60,000 nucleotides of DNA from Acanthaster planci. Lineage: Eukaryota > Echinodermata > Asteroidea > Valvatida > Acanthasteridae. Below, piece by piece: positions 13,001 through 24,703 of this stretch. The notes under the pieces were generated by a model. It did no database searches, was not told where the DNA came from, and saw only the letters and a program-made list of their open reading frames with translations. The stretch covers positions 1,260,648 through 1,320,647 of the forward strand of contig NW_019091402.1 in the NCBI RefSeq assembly GCF_001949145.1. Reading direction: 5' to 3'. Numbering within the stretch: the first letter of the stretch is position 1; every line of letters starts with the position of its first letter. The position numbers and the translations under genes were made by a program.

Positions 13001-14976
13001 CTTTCTGGGGCACTTAGGACCATTTTTCAACCGCATTTTTTAGCCATTCTGCTCTCAGATAAAAGCCCAAAGACCCAGGGCGATGATTCTGGCAAGGATT
13101 TACGCAATCTCACCATTTTGGGGGCCACACAGTCTCCTTTTTCAAAAGATACTGTGGGGGCACTTTTAATGCTAATAAACTGGCCAGAAAGTCTCACTTG
13201 AATTGATAGTGGACTGCACCCTTTATTTTAAGGCGCACAGCATGGCCATTCCGCATACATCTCTCTCTCCGAGTCGAACCTCGCTCACGGGGCTTGGTCA
13301 TTAAGTTTGCTTTAACACAACTACCTTCTCCGAAACATTTATTTCTTTCATTTGAATAACTAATAGCAGGACTGGGAAACTCAGTGGAGTGTCGGTTAAT
13401 TGATAGCTAGTGCATCTCATAAAAATCACTGTTTGTCCCCCATCCAAGGTCTCACCTATATATTCTGCCCAAACGAGCACGACGAGAGTTGCTTTCAGGT
13501 GTAAAACCAGCAAGGCATTGCACTGTTCAAAGCAATAAATATACATCATTCTGAGCACGTAGTTATTGTCCACGCCATACGTCATGTTGGCATTGCTAAC
13601 TCAGCACGCGGTTCTCTATATCAACATTGATTAATTTCATTTTGTCGCAGGTCACCGACCGGGCAATTTGTAAACACGCGACCTCTCGGTTGTTCCGTTC
13701 GACGGTAGCCATGCGTCTCATTGATCTACGGCAGCAAAAGTGCTCACAGGTAGCGAGACGCCCTGCTGGCTAGGGGGACAGGGGCAGCTCCACTGTATCC
13801 GTTGATGCACCCCCCCCCCAACTTCCCGCCCCCAATTTGTCAGACGCTGTGAGGAACAGTTCGCTTGCAGGGAGTCTGGTACACGGCGTTCCTCCTACCG
13901 CAAAAATATTGGACGACTTCAAAACTTGTCTTCTTGTCCAGCACCCCCCCCCAAAAAAGCTCAAATTGGAAAGAATGATGTACTTCACTCCTTGTATATC
14001 TTTCTGTTTATTATTCCTGGCTCAGTTTTATGAGCTTGGAGATTTTATTTTCTCTTTGCATTACTGTGAATCGTGAGTACAAACTCAATTTGATTTTCAA
14101 CGAGGGGGGCCGACATAGTGGAGCCCGTGCGATAACCCCCCCCCCGATCGACCACGTCATCTGTCCCTGTTTTCATAACTTTCCAAACTTCTCCGGTTCC
14201 TGTCTAAGTCGTGGGCCCCAAAGCCGCAGTCGAGCAACGTTTGGAGGGGAAGGGTGGGGGTTGCAATTCAAACAGGGGGAAAAGGCCGCAGCAAGCCGAA
14301 ATAAATTAGGTCGGCGCTGCCACGTTTCTTTGAAACTGGGGAGTTCAATCGAAGGTCGGCAGAAAGGGTAACGCTCGCACGTGCCTAGCCTTATGCCAGT
14401 CAGGATTTCCATAGAGGACGGGTATTAATTGCCTATTCCACGGCGGCGACGGTAAAATTCTATATGCCTAGTGGGAGGAGCTTACACAAATTGGTAAATG
14501 ATTCCTGAAAACAAATCCACTGAGGCAAATCATCGGTCGATCATATAGACATCCGATTCTCCATACCAAAATCCGAGAATCACCGATTCGCTACAAAGGG
14601 ACTCCAACGTAGTCATGCCCTGGGTAAATTAATCGATTGGGTCGAGGCCCTCATCCAGCCCTATATACTGATTGAATTTACTGTTAAAAGTGACAATTTT
14701 GTTGATTTATCTCGATCGCAGGAAAATATTTGCGATGTTGGTCTTGACGAAATAAGTCTCATGTATGATTAATGATGCTTGTGTGACAAACATATTTATT
14801 GATTAGGTTGTATTTTTATTAAGTGAAATGCAGACATCGCTGTGAGCCCAGATGGTGTACAGCGGTTTCCAAGAATTGGTAAGTCGAACGGTTGCCAGCA
14901 CTGAATGGAGTGCAAACGCTTTATCTTATTTCAATCACGCCTGTCTACACAAGATTTGCTTTGACAGGGGCAGCTG

Positions 14977-14988
14977 TGCGCATGCGCC
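14977..14988. promoter_or_regulatory. NRF-1-type site
   Basis: TGCGCATGCGCC, one base from the consensus palindrome, in a GC-richer patch at 14.96-15.08 kb. Function is inferred from the motif only. Confidence 0.35.
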
Positions 14989-16543
14989 AGTGCGGACGGA
15001 ACGTGTGAGGTTACTGGATTGGTACCCTTGGACAATTATGCACGGGCGAGCAAGGGTTGGGCAGGGAACCCAACCGCTCAGGTGAGTGTTAGGTTGTTCA
15101 ACCAACGAGGTTGCCAATAGGCCTAACGAGGCATGTTGATAAATCATGTTGGCTTTTCCTGATGAAATCTAACTTAACCAATTCGGGGGGGAGATTTTTC
15201 CACGAATTACAAAGTTCGGCAACCGGTCACCTGTGTGAAGCCCCCTCGCCCGTTTATTTTTCACACTCGGCGAGGGAGGGCTGGGGTTACTCATCGAAAG
15301 TTCGAGGAGATGAAGGCTAGTTGAAAAGTTCAACGGGTTCTTTCAACGGTAAAAAAAAAACAGGAACTGGGCCTTGCTGTGCCCCTGTCACGTCTGTATA
15401 AATGCGAGTGCAGGGAACGAAATAACAGCTGCAATTTGACTGTGCCAACTACAAATTTCATTTGCCCTTGATCAAATGCAGCGCAGCTCCAAGTTCCTTA
15501 ACCACAAAAACGGAATGCACAAACCTCTCTAAATCGCTGTTTTATCACTCATTTCAAGCAGCCCCATCTGTTCAGCGTTTTGACTTCGATCACTAAATAT
15601 GTAACGTGTCGATAAAAACATTGTTTAAATAAATTGAGCACGCTAACCAGGATAAGAGTATTCTACTTTTCAGCATTACACGAAGTTGTATAATTATGCT
15701 CAATCGATGGTCAAAATGGGTCTACAGTAACGCCAACTCAAAGAATCCTCATAAGTAGAGGGCCACATCTCCTATCTTCAGAAAAAAAAATTGGAAAGGC
15801 AATCTACGTATAGTGAACTCTTCACAAAGTCGATTCAGCCCACTCGATTTCCAGGAATCGATGATGTAATTGTGCGCTCACTAGCATCGGTTCACCTGCC
15901 TGAAGGATCCTGATGGGTGTATGCGTGCGGGGGGGGGTTAATCTCTATAAGATGCAGGCTATTAGATGATTCTCCGAACTCCAGGGCTAAACTGGTGCCA
16001 TTTGAGTATTTTCCCTAGAATGTGTAGATGTTGAAAATAATGCGAGGGTCGGAAGCCACTGGAGGGGGTTCAACGTGCGCTGCTTGACTGCGCGGGGGCG
16101 GGACGGCGCTTACGAGCTGGGCGCTTTTACAGTGCAGCCGCGTGCGAAGCGGCGGTGCGTTTTGATGAAAGACACAATTCCATCTGCATAGTGCGGGGGC
16201 ACTCCGTGCGCCAAAATTCAAGCGCCATTTCTGTGAAAGTGCAACGGCCTCAGCTTCTACAGGTGATTTCAGGGAGAAGTTTGACAGGGCCTATTCTGAG
16301 AACTATTTTCTCCCGAACATTGCAAGCTGCATGCAGTCACTACACGTATGCGGTCACGATGGAACGACACGACTGTTATTTCAAATGTAAATTATAATCC
16401 GCTTTCAGACTGGCCACTATCTACTGGCCTTGAGCAGAAGCACCCCCTCATCGGTTAAAAAAACCACATCGGTCAGGAGTGTGTTCATTTTACTGATTTA
16501 TTTTGAGATGGAAACCCAACACATGCATTTCCTGGGAAGTCAA

Positions 16544-16610
16544 GTTCCTACCAAAGGAGCCTGCATTGCTAGGAAAACTGCGCCCTCTCTTGGCCCAGCT
16601 CGGAGCTCAT
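16544..16610 (+). repeat. Dispersed ~66-bp repeat, copy 1
   Basis: Aligns by eye at about three quarters identity to 54,961-55,026. Longest shared words are ACCAAA, GAGCCT, TTGCTA and GCCCTCTCTTGG. Contains GCGCCCTCTCTTGG, whose reverse complement resembles a CTCF core. Confidence 0.55.
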
Positions 16611-16879
16611 AACAAATCAAGACTGTGAAAACGAAGAAATGTTGAAAAGGATGAAAACGCACATTGCGTTAACCCGGAGTAACCATAGTAAACACATCCC
16701 GGGCATACCATGCCAGCAGTATATTTCATAATAAATCTTTTCCCTGTCACGCCTGAATGACAGTGTATTTGGAGTCAGTGAGTCAACGGTTCCCTGTCAG
16801 CAAAGCATCCCTGCTCCCATAACTGCATTATCAACCCCCCGCTACTCTCCTAGATATGACCGTGAGCGACCGGGCTCTG

Positions 16880-17560
16880 AGATGCAATTTAGGAGTTCCT
16901 GGAATTTGCATCCCTGGCCGAATTTAAAGCAGAGAGACGCTATAGCTCCTCGCGGCATCTGGGATGTAAGCGGGGGGGGTGTGGAGATGGGAGGGGAGAT
17001 TCGAGGAAAAGAAAACCGCGTCTCCGGGGAGTCTTCCGAAAGATGCGGTGATGCAGGTGACGAGAGGATGAGGCAGCGAGGAGAGGATGGAGTCGGGAGA
17101 TGCGTTCTCTGAAATCGTAGGCGCCCGAGGAGAGAATACTTGTCACGAGAGAGAGAGGGGGGGGGAAACCATCGAGCCGATGAGGGAAGCAGAAGTCGGC
17201 AGTATAATCACACACCTCCGGCGGCTTGGAAGGAAAACAGCGGCGGGAAGAAACCAGGCTGCTGGATTTCACTCAGTGATCCGATTATCATCACAGGCAG
17301 GGGACGCTCGGGCAGAAAGGAAGGAAATGGCAAGCAGTCATTCCAATCTCGCGCGCGACAGACGGCGAATATTTTTGTCGACAGAGCCGTTTATGGCGAA
17401 TGACTAAAACCGGGCCCCTTGCAGGGTTCCGAGAAAACAAAGGCCAGCTGGAGTCGGGGACCGGTCTGGTCGCGGCCTGGGTACAGGCCCCGAAAGCTGT
17501 CGATCACGGTGCGGTGAGCCGCCGTGAAATAGGCACTGACCGCCAGCGCACCGTGACAAG
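16880..17560. promoter_or_regulatory. CpG-rich, purine-rich segment
   Basis: CpG density is clearly above the surroundings, with a strong purine skew on the plus strand (GGGAGGGGAGATTCG, GAGGATGAGGCAGCGAGG). The open frames on both strands here look like products of base composition. A CpG-island promoter or cis-regulatory module is possible, but no exon was identified. Confidence 0.35.
17142..17165 (+). repeat. GA repeat followed by G9 tract
   Basis: GAGAGAGAGA runs straight into nine G within the CpG-rich segment near 17 kb. Such purine tracts can adopt triplex or quadruplex forms, but no function is shown. Confidence 0.8.
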
Positions 17561-18919
17561 TCAATAAACGACCAATAATTTACTGTGTCAAGCAAAGGGA
17601 TGACCGCACGTCGGAAACGACATATGGACCCTCGACTCATCTGAAGAGAGTCTGAAAACCAGCGGTAGAGCAGAGAAAAGACCCGCACAACAACAGGCGC
17701 TCTACTGTGACAAATACGCCCTCATCTTCAAGAGCAGAGAGAAAATGGTGCGCAAACGAAGTGCCAGCACGAACTAAATTGCCCACGTGACAAAGTCACC
17801 AGGAAGCATACACAGAACTCTCTGCCTTAAAATGCACTGGGTTTTTATCTGCTTAACTGAGTTCAAAAGCCCCGAGCTGGAATACACATATACGGAGCAA
17901 GTTTAGCTAGCCATCATAGACAGGTTCATTAGTGAACAGCAGTTAAAAAAGCTTTAAGGCGGTGGAAAAATTCAATTTATTAGAAAAAGGGAAAGCTAAC
18001 CTCCTGAAAATATGTTATTTACCGATTAGGGCATATTTCTACTACTAGTCTGCGGGTACACACCGAACACCTGATGGTTAGCGCAGATTCGATGATTAAT
18101 TTTATGCAAGACATCTACACCTTGACCTGCAGACTGTGACCATTCAGAGGCCGTGTACCTAACGCCATAGAGTCGACATCAATCCGCCCAATCAGAAGTG
18201 TCGATCTCTTTTGTTCTTTTGGAACACTGTCCCCGCTTGGTCGTCATCGGGCTGGCATACACTTTGTAAGAAAGCATCTGTTAAGACCTTTGAATTCTCA
18301 GGCTACACGCCCACACCTTTATTTCAGCACTAGGGTCTGTTAATTAGGTTCCGCAGATGCCCTTCCTCGTGTGGCCCAAAATGCTTCAAATACTGAGGCT
18401 CACAACGCCAGGCCTGGAATCGAGCACAGTTTATAATCCGTCGAAGAGCAGAAATCTCTATTAACATTCCTGCAGTGATTAAAGCCACATTACAACTGAC
18501 CCCCTGTCTCCTTAGCCACGTGGTTCGATTTATGGACTGACCACCGATTCCAGATGGTCATGACTGCTACAATTATTAGGCCAAGATGAAAAACGCTGAT
18601 GGACCGCTATGCCTTCGAATCTGAACAGCGGCAATTTCGTCAAGGCCTGAATCGGTGACGCCCGTGGGGGACGGGGCTAGACAGACGACAGAGAGGTCAG
18701 AGAGAGGAAGACAGGTTTGACCATGGTCCGACCAGAGCTTTACGTATGATTTGACCGATAATTGATACTCACTGGACCGAGATAGAGGGTCCAACTGATT
18801 TTTTTTTCATTCTTTTTGTAGAATATTAATTTTGACTCTTTTGGCCGCCCATACACATCAGCCCCCTACACAACGCACACTGAGAAAACATTTTTTACCA
18901 GAAGACTGCATCGCCTTGA

Positions 18920-19040
18920 GAGGCTTTGAGTGGTAGCCATCTTGCAGGACAATTCTTTTGTTTCACAGGGCAACCTCCACCCTGCATTCCCTGAGGAACA
19001 CCAAGCACTGACCTGCAAGATGGCAGCCATGTAATGCCCC
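18920..19040. mobile_element. Fold-back MITE family, copy A
   Basis: About 121 bp with imperfect terminal inverted repeats: GAGGCTTTGAGTGGTAGCC at one end and GGCAGCCATGTAATGCCCC at the other, with GCCATCTTGCAGG paired to CCTGCAAGATGGC. Shares arms and centre (a GGGCAACCTCC word) with the copies at 19,620 and 24,577. Non-coding. Confidence 0.82.
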
Positions 19041-19619
19041 TATACCCTTGGTAACATCTCCCAAGTAAAATGTGCCATACACACCAACGATATTAAATAC
19101 CCACATTGCTGTTCTCTACAGGTAGTTAGGCCATAAACTAAAGATGGGAGCTCAGTTAATCATCTTACACTTCAATTTATGCCGCGGCCGGCACCGCGTA
19201 CCGGGGCAGTTGTCTTTCATTGAAATTAATAGTCAGCCTGACTTGTGGCGACTTTGAGGAAACCTCGAAGATACATTAACTATGAAGGAATGCAATAACT
19301 TGGGTACAACATGTGTGGTCCTCACATATACAGATCATAAGAATGTAATTTGGGTGTTATGTAAGAACTAACAACGTTTGAGTGATGGTCCACTCTAGGA
19401 TGATCATCTCCAACAGCAGTCTGAAGTCTATTTCCATTTGAGCAGTAACTCATGATGAAAGTTTCGGGTCAAAATGTTAAACAAATTTCTTAAGAAATAC
19501 ACACTTGCGGGCCAAAAAGTCAGAGTTGGGACCCTTGGTCTTCATAAGCCCCCGCAATGGTGTCTTGCTAGGCATTCAAATCTTGCTTTGGTGAGTGGAG
19601 GGATTTTACGCCTCCAATA

Positions 19620-19739
19620 GAGAGTTTGCGTGGCTGCCATCTTGCAGACCAGTGCTTTTGTTCCACGGGGTATGCACAAAGGAGGTTGCCCTGTGGAACA
19701 AAAGAACTACCTTGCAAGATGGCTACCACGCAAAGCGTT
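19620..19739. mobile_element. Fold-back MITE family, copy B
   Basis: About 120 bp. The two arms are roughly 47 nt each and nearly perfect inverse copies (TTTGCGTGGCTGCCATCTTG ... CAAGATGGCTACCACGCAAA; CTTTTGTTCCAC paired with GTGGAACAAAAG). It is the most intact hairpin of the three copies and should form a long stem if transcribed. Confidence 0.87.
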
Positions 19740-19879
19740 GATAAAAATCGATTCAGGAAACTGTGCATTCTACTCCCACTAGCCGATACCAGATTTCATC
19801 CTTCCCCCCGCCCTTTCTCGTCCAACAACTCCGCCCCGGGAGAGGTTAGTCACAGGCAAACCTCGGCTCCAAATCGAGC

Positions 19880-20640
19880 TGAGAATAAAGTTATAGCCTT
19901 GGGCCATCAACGCATGCGCCTCGAGCACGAGGCAAGAGGGCGACACTACAGAGACAAAGGGACGGGCGATGCATCATCGGTGGATGCTTTCTGTCGTGTT
20001 AAGTAAGGAAATTGAAGGGTAAAAGTTCAAGACGAATCCCACAGAGCAGCGAGGGCAGGCGAGCGCGGTTGGTTTGGCGTCTGTGCACGGTTTAGTAACC
20101 AGCGACGAAGACTGAAGTGGCGTTGAAATGAACTGTGTAATAGAATCTTCAATGGAGAGGATTTGAGACGCGCGTCTTTGAGACACGGAAGGATGAGGAT
20201 GATTAACGCGTGTGGCCGCTGGCGATCGCCTTGACGACGATACAAGCAAAAAGGTCGTACAATGGCGACGGGGACCGGTGGAGCCAAACGCGCGGCTTGT
20301 GGCGGAAAGACCGTCTAGGGCGTTTGAAACGAGGGGCTGGCAGGGTTTGCAAAAAGACGGGGGGTCGCGGTGAGACAAGCGGGACCCGGGCAAGGCAGCC
20401 GGGCGGGCGGCACGGGGGGTGATGGAGCGGCACTTGGCGGCGGACTTGACCCCCCAGAGGCTGGGCTGTTTATGAAATGATAGGATGATGGGATTACAGT
20501 GGCCGGCTGGACGGAGGCAGGCTTGGGTTTTACGGAATGGAGAGGGAATGAACGAGCGATCAAACCGCGCGACTGGCCCGAGGGAAGAGTACTTCATCGC
20601 TGTTGAATTAAGGCAGACTATTGTTAGATATGGTTTCAAA
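19880..20640. promoter_or_regulatory. CpG-rich segment with a 221-codon minus-strand open frame
   Basis: Many CpG (GCGATCGCC, AAACGCGCGGC, GACGCGCGTC) and GC-rich composition. A 221-codon open frame on the minus strand (20,639-19,974) is Ser/Pro/Arg-rich, matches no family I know and overlaps long open frames in other frames. I therefore read this as a CpG island that leaves frames open rather than as a gene. A divergent promoter is possible. Confidence 0.35.
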
Positions 20641-20879
20641 TAAGCTTACTGGCGACTGTGATAGTGAGTGAGAACTGGAGAAACACTCTTGATTTGGGCC
20701 CACACACTTCATAAAAAAACGTAGAAATTATGCTTCAAGTTGTTTTGACCAACTACAACAATTGGGAATTTTTACTAAAATACTTTAAAAGTATTGTTGC
20801 GTCGCATCAATAATGTTAATCGAATTACAATTGGGGCTTCATTTAACAATCGACCTTTCGTATCGGTGTATTTCTGTTG

Positions 20880-21090
20880 ACCCTTTAGAAGAGGTGCACT
20901 CATCCTGGGTTGATTCCCAGCTATAATGCCGGCACCCACTGACACTCCAGGGTGGGGTGCATGAGGGATATCAAGTAGGGGTGAAGCGACTTGCCCAAAT
21001 GGCGTAAGTTTAGGCAAGTTGTTGGATTCGAACCCTGGTCACACTCTGATCACGATTGTGTCAAGAAGATAGCTGAATGACCCCTCACTA
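20880..21090 (-). mobile_element. tRNA-derived SINE, minus strand
   Basis: Read on the minus strand, a tRNA-like head (CGTGATCAGAGTGTGACCAGGGTTCGAATCC) contains a perfect Pol III B box at plus-strand 21029-21039. It is followed by TTTGGGCAAGTCGCTTCACC (20,990-21,010), the post-tRNA word found in many MIR/CORE-like and deuterostome SINEs. The A box is degraded and the 3' tail is not clearly bounded, so ends are approximate. Confidence 0.6.
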
Positions 21091-21639
21091 GGCATCATTT
21101 GTGTACAGCCCAATTATTCATTTTTGTGTTTAGTTTCAGTTCAATCTATGATTCTGCTTTTCATAGCGAGGCTACAAAATACGGGAACAAATGAATGGAC
21201 GTCTCTCCTGCTATAAATCAAATCAAGCTATTCGCCTTGCCAAAGGTTTTTTTTTTCACCGGACTCATTTTCAGAAAGTCAATGGATTCTGTCTATTATC
21301 GTCAGTATAGGGAGAGTTTAATCAAACTTGACATTGTAGCCTGTATTTGCAAGATTTAGCAAGAACCAATTCCGGGGCGCATTACGGCGGGTGCCGCAAC
21401 GGTAAGTCCAACATCGATCACGATTATCAAATTTGGGCCGAAATTTGAAATCTGAGCAAACAGTTTCTGGTGTACTGTCGCATTCAATTATGTCTCGGGT
21501 CCCCGTGTATAAACAAAGAGACGGTAAATATAGACTGGGTTCTTGCTTTTTTTTTTGGTTCGAAAATCCGATGACTCCGATCATGCTCCAACGAATGGGT
21601 TCCGGGCAAAAGTCGGACAACGAAACCGCCTGGGGCGCT

Positions 21640-22090
21640 GGGATCGCGTCAGATGCAATTCCGAAATCCATTGCGAGCTGTCGTCGGGGGTAACTGATAT
21701 AATTCCGGTGAGTTATTACCGGATGTGGACCGCTTGATCATCTTGCGAGGGTAAATAACGAGGCACCGGTCGAGAAAAACAGGAAGATTTTGCGGTTTGG
21801 GGGAACTGGTCCGCTGAGCTTTCTGATGTTTTTTACGACTTGGTAAAAGGTATGGTACCGGTGCGGCGGCGTAGGCACCTGCCGCGATGAGCGCCGATTC
21901 CCCGGTGTCCAGTAGCGGGAGTGCGGAGGAAAGCTTGGAAAAAACACAAAGAACGCGGAGTCCGACTAACTGAGGATTGAGGCAGTCACTTGTCACCGCG
22001 GGATGAGGGGCTCCTGCGTTGACGGGGGCCCATCCTTCCGTCCGCGATCGCGCTGACGGAAAGGGTCAATTGCCAGCGACTGTTGAATGG
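21640..22090. promoter_or_regulatory. CpG-rich segment near 22 kb
   Basis: Elevated CpG (CGCGGGATGAGG, CCGCGATCGCGCTGACGG) in otherwise AT-rich DNA. No exon recognised. Confidence 0.25.
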
Positions 22091-23660
22091 CAGAGGCCAA
22101 CCGACCGCGATAAACCCTTTTAGCCCGACGCCTATTAATAGATTTCAATTGCACAAGTGACATATTGGACGCAGCCGGCTAAGTGACTTTTCACGTGATA
22201 CTGTTTCACCGTAAAAACCAACAACGCAGCCACTTTTAATGACGCCACGTAATTCTCCCACCTCGATCGAGTCTAGTTCCTGAACTTGCTGTCCGTATCT
22301 GAGTACTAACTTCTACAAATTAAACCTACCAGGCTATTCATTAACAATTACGTGGATTAAGTACATGCACACAAATTAATCAACGAGTGGCAAGTCTCTT
22401 CGCGCGAGTATTACAATTCATAACACACCATAAGACCGCTCTCTGAATAGACAGAGCCTCGAGTTTTAATTTTCAGACCAACAAAGTTATTGATGCTTTG
22501 GCGTACAAGACTATTTTAAGACCACATGATCTTAATGACGTACATATTTAGGAAGCCTCGTTTTCTGTTCACCAAAAAAACTTAAAACAATATAAAACAC
22601 AAGATGGCCACTACCTGTGACACAAGTCAAAATAGACCAGACGAGTCAATGACCCCTCCTTGCCCTGTCCAAGTGTGGTACCATCAAAAGGGTCGGTTAT
22701 GGATGACCGGATACCTTGCATTACCGATCGTACCAAAGTTGAGTGCACGCCATGCATGGAGTTGAGGGGTAACAGTCTAAATGGCCGTTGACTTCTGGTG
22801 ATGGGTCGTTTGCCTGATCATCGGCTCGACCGGTTGATGCCCTCTGCGATTCGGCAGCGCAATCCAATAAGGACATCTGGGCTTTTTGGTTTGGTTCAAG
22901 GAAGCATCAAGAGGAAAGGGCGGGCTATGTGGTTACAGACTCTTACAACGCGTTGTATGTACTGAGATTGTGCCTGAGACGCTCTGAATTTGTGCCCTGG
23001 ACGTCTGCCAAGTAAACTTTACTCTGCCATAGGCTTTGTTCGCCTATATTCTGCAAGATTTGACTGCCCAGAAAGTTACAATTGGACATTTTCGGGATGA
23101 TAGACATGCAAAAGTTTAAATCCCCAACGACATTTCGGGTGTAATTTCTAGTGTTCTAAGTTAAACTCCTCGGCTGACGTTCATATATTGGATTTGGAGG
23201 ACCGTGCCTCGGTAACTCGAGGGAGACGAAGCCAACCGTGACGACTGAACTTCCCTTGCGATGATGAACTCCAAAGACCGCAGGGCAAAGAGCGGCCGTG
23301 CCCGTGGGCTAGAGATAGAGGGGTCAGTTTAGAAACTTGAAGAGGCATCTCGGAGATTGCAAGTGACAGGCAAAAGGAGGAGCAGGTTTCGCTCCCAGAC
23401 TGCCCTCATTCACAACGACGTGTAATCTTTCGGAAGTCCAGAGCACATGCGCTATGCCCTGTCCCCAATGGCACGACCATTCTGGGCATCGTCGTCAAGT
23501 GGCAGCTCTCCATAGCTACACACGAAGGACAATCTGCATGTCGCTCAAACTTAGTCTGAATACTGACCACCCTAGGGTAGTCAAATTCTCTAAAACAAGG
23601 GGTCAAATAGACCAGTGATTAGGGAACTAACTGCTTTTATGCACACAACAAAGTCCAAAA
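22091..23660. other. Intergenic, nothing recognised
   Basis: AT-rich, short frames only; no repeat family or RNA gene identified. Confidence 0.5.
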
Positions 23661-24002
23661 TCAAGCTTTGCAGAGACTTCCAATCTTATCCTCATTTCTG
23701 GAGATCCTCTTCCCATTGGCGCCAAGTAGACGTTTCTCGTAATGCAAAAATGAAGGGAAAGAATAATACAGAAAAAAGAAAGATGATCTAAAGATGATCT
23801 TGTACACAAGTCTTAAGGTCGTGCCATTTTGAACTTTTAAGAAAGTTACAAGAGGCGCCATTTTCTCCTGAGCTTCTGAAGATCCAGCCGCAACTCTGTA
23901 ACTCTTTTCGAGCACGACTGGCTTCCCTGTCAGTTCTGACTGGCCCAGGGCTGGCCCTGGAATTGAAAATAAAGCAAAGACACCAAACAGAAAAAGTTCC
24001 AT
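23661..24002 (-). CDS. Possible small secreted-protein frame, unknown
   Basis: The minus-strand frame from the Met at 24,002 starts MELFLFGVFALFSIPGPALG, which looks like a signal peptide with likely cleavage after ALG, followed by QSELTGKPVVLEKSYRVAAG and an Asn-Gly-Thr sequon. Length 113 codons. The DNA encoding the hydrophobic start is pyrimidine-rich and ends in AATTCCAG, so it could instead be an acceptor tract, or chance. No homology recognised. Confidence 0.18.
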   Translation of the reverse strand: MELFLFGVFALFSIPGPALGQSELTGKPVVLEKSYRVAAGSSEAQEKMAPLVTFLKVQNGTTLRLVYKIIFRSSFFFLYYSFPSFLHYEKRLLGANGKRISRNEDKIGSLCKA

Positions 24003-24576
24003 CTGGTATGAGGTTCGTGCAAAGAGCGTTCGTGCATCATGGTGTAGGTGGATGCTCAACAGGTCATTGGCCTGCGCGGTTATTAAGAAGTTGCCCCGGG
24101 CCGCGTAAGGTGTTGCATCCTGCAACCACTTTCCATCAGAAACACTTACGATGAAATACGAAAGTGCCACGGGCAAGGACAATTAAAAAATGATCGGGAT
24201 TGCAAACTTGACTTTCCACACCCGCGCCTTCAGTTGGCTGGCGTGTTGTGGGGCGGGCCTAGTTATAGAAACAAGGCATTCCAGATGAAATGCCCCTAGT
24301 TCAAACACTCAAACACGTTGATGTGGAAATGAAGAAATCAAGGTATGTGATCAGAAATCCCCAGCGCAGACGCCAAACCAAGGTCATGTTTGTTTCAAGT
24401 TATATCTAATAACAAAACTATTCAGTCTTTCGAATTTATGTATCAAGACTTCAGCACGATTCGATAAGCCTGGGACTGAATAAACAAGTGGGCTCCGGGT
24501 ACATGAATGAAAACAAACCTACAATCAGGGTCTACAGTCTAAAGACAGTTTTGTACGTTCTAGGCCTGCAATAATA

Positions 24577-24703
24577 GGGGCTTTGCGTGGTAACCATTTT
24601 GCATGACAGTTCTATAGTTCCTCGGGGAAACCTTCTTTGTGCATACCCTGTTGGACAAAAGCACTGACCTGCAAGATGGCAGCCATGCAAACCCTGAAGC
24701 CCC
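24577..24703. mobile_element. Fold-back MITE family, copy C
   Basis: About 127 bp bounded by GGGGCTTTGCGTGG and its degraded inverse ending AAGCCCC. Inner words TGTGCATACCCTGTTGGACA and CCTGCAAGATGGCAGCCATG match copies A and B. The clean GGGGC/GCCCC termini in this copy define the family's ends. Confidence 0.85.

Larger units (their letters stand above)
10021..18919. other. Intergenic, possible regulatory DNA
   Basis: No coding exon recognised. It holds homeodomain-type TAATTAATTAATTAG words near 12,320, poly-C tracts at 13.8-14.15 kb, an NRF-1-type site at 14,977, one copy of a 66-bp dispersed repeat at 16.5 kb and a CpG-rich patch at 17 kb. Enhancer function is speculation. Confidence 0.5.

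Noticed and set aside
13270-13300. GAGTCGAACCTCG, a possible tRNA B box
   Set aside because: No paired acceptor stem or A box at the right distance; isolated chance match.
19974-20639. 221-codon minus-strand open frame
   Set aside because: Lies in CpG-rich DNA with overlapping long open frames in other frames, is Ser/Pro/Arg-rich, and shows no recognisable domain or splice structure.
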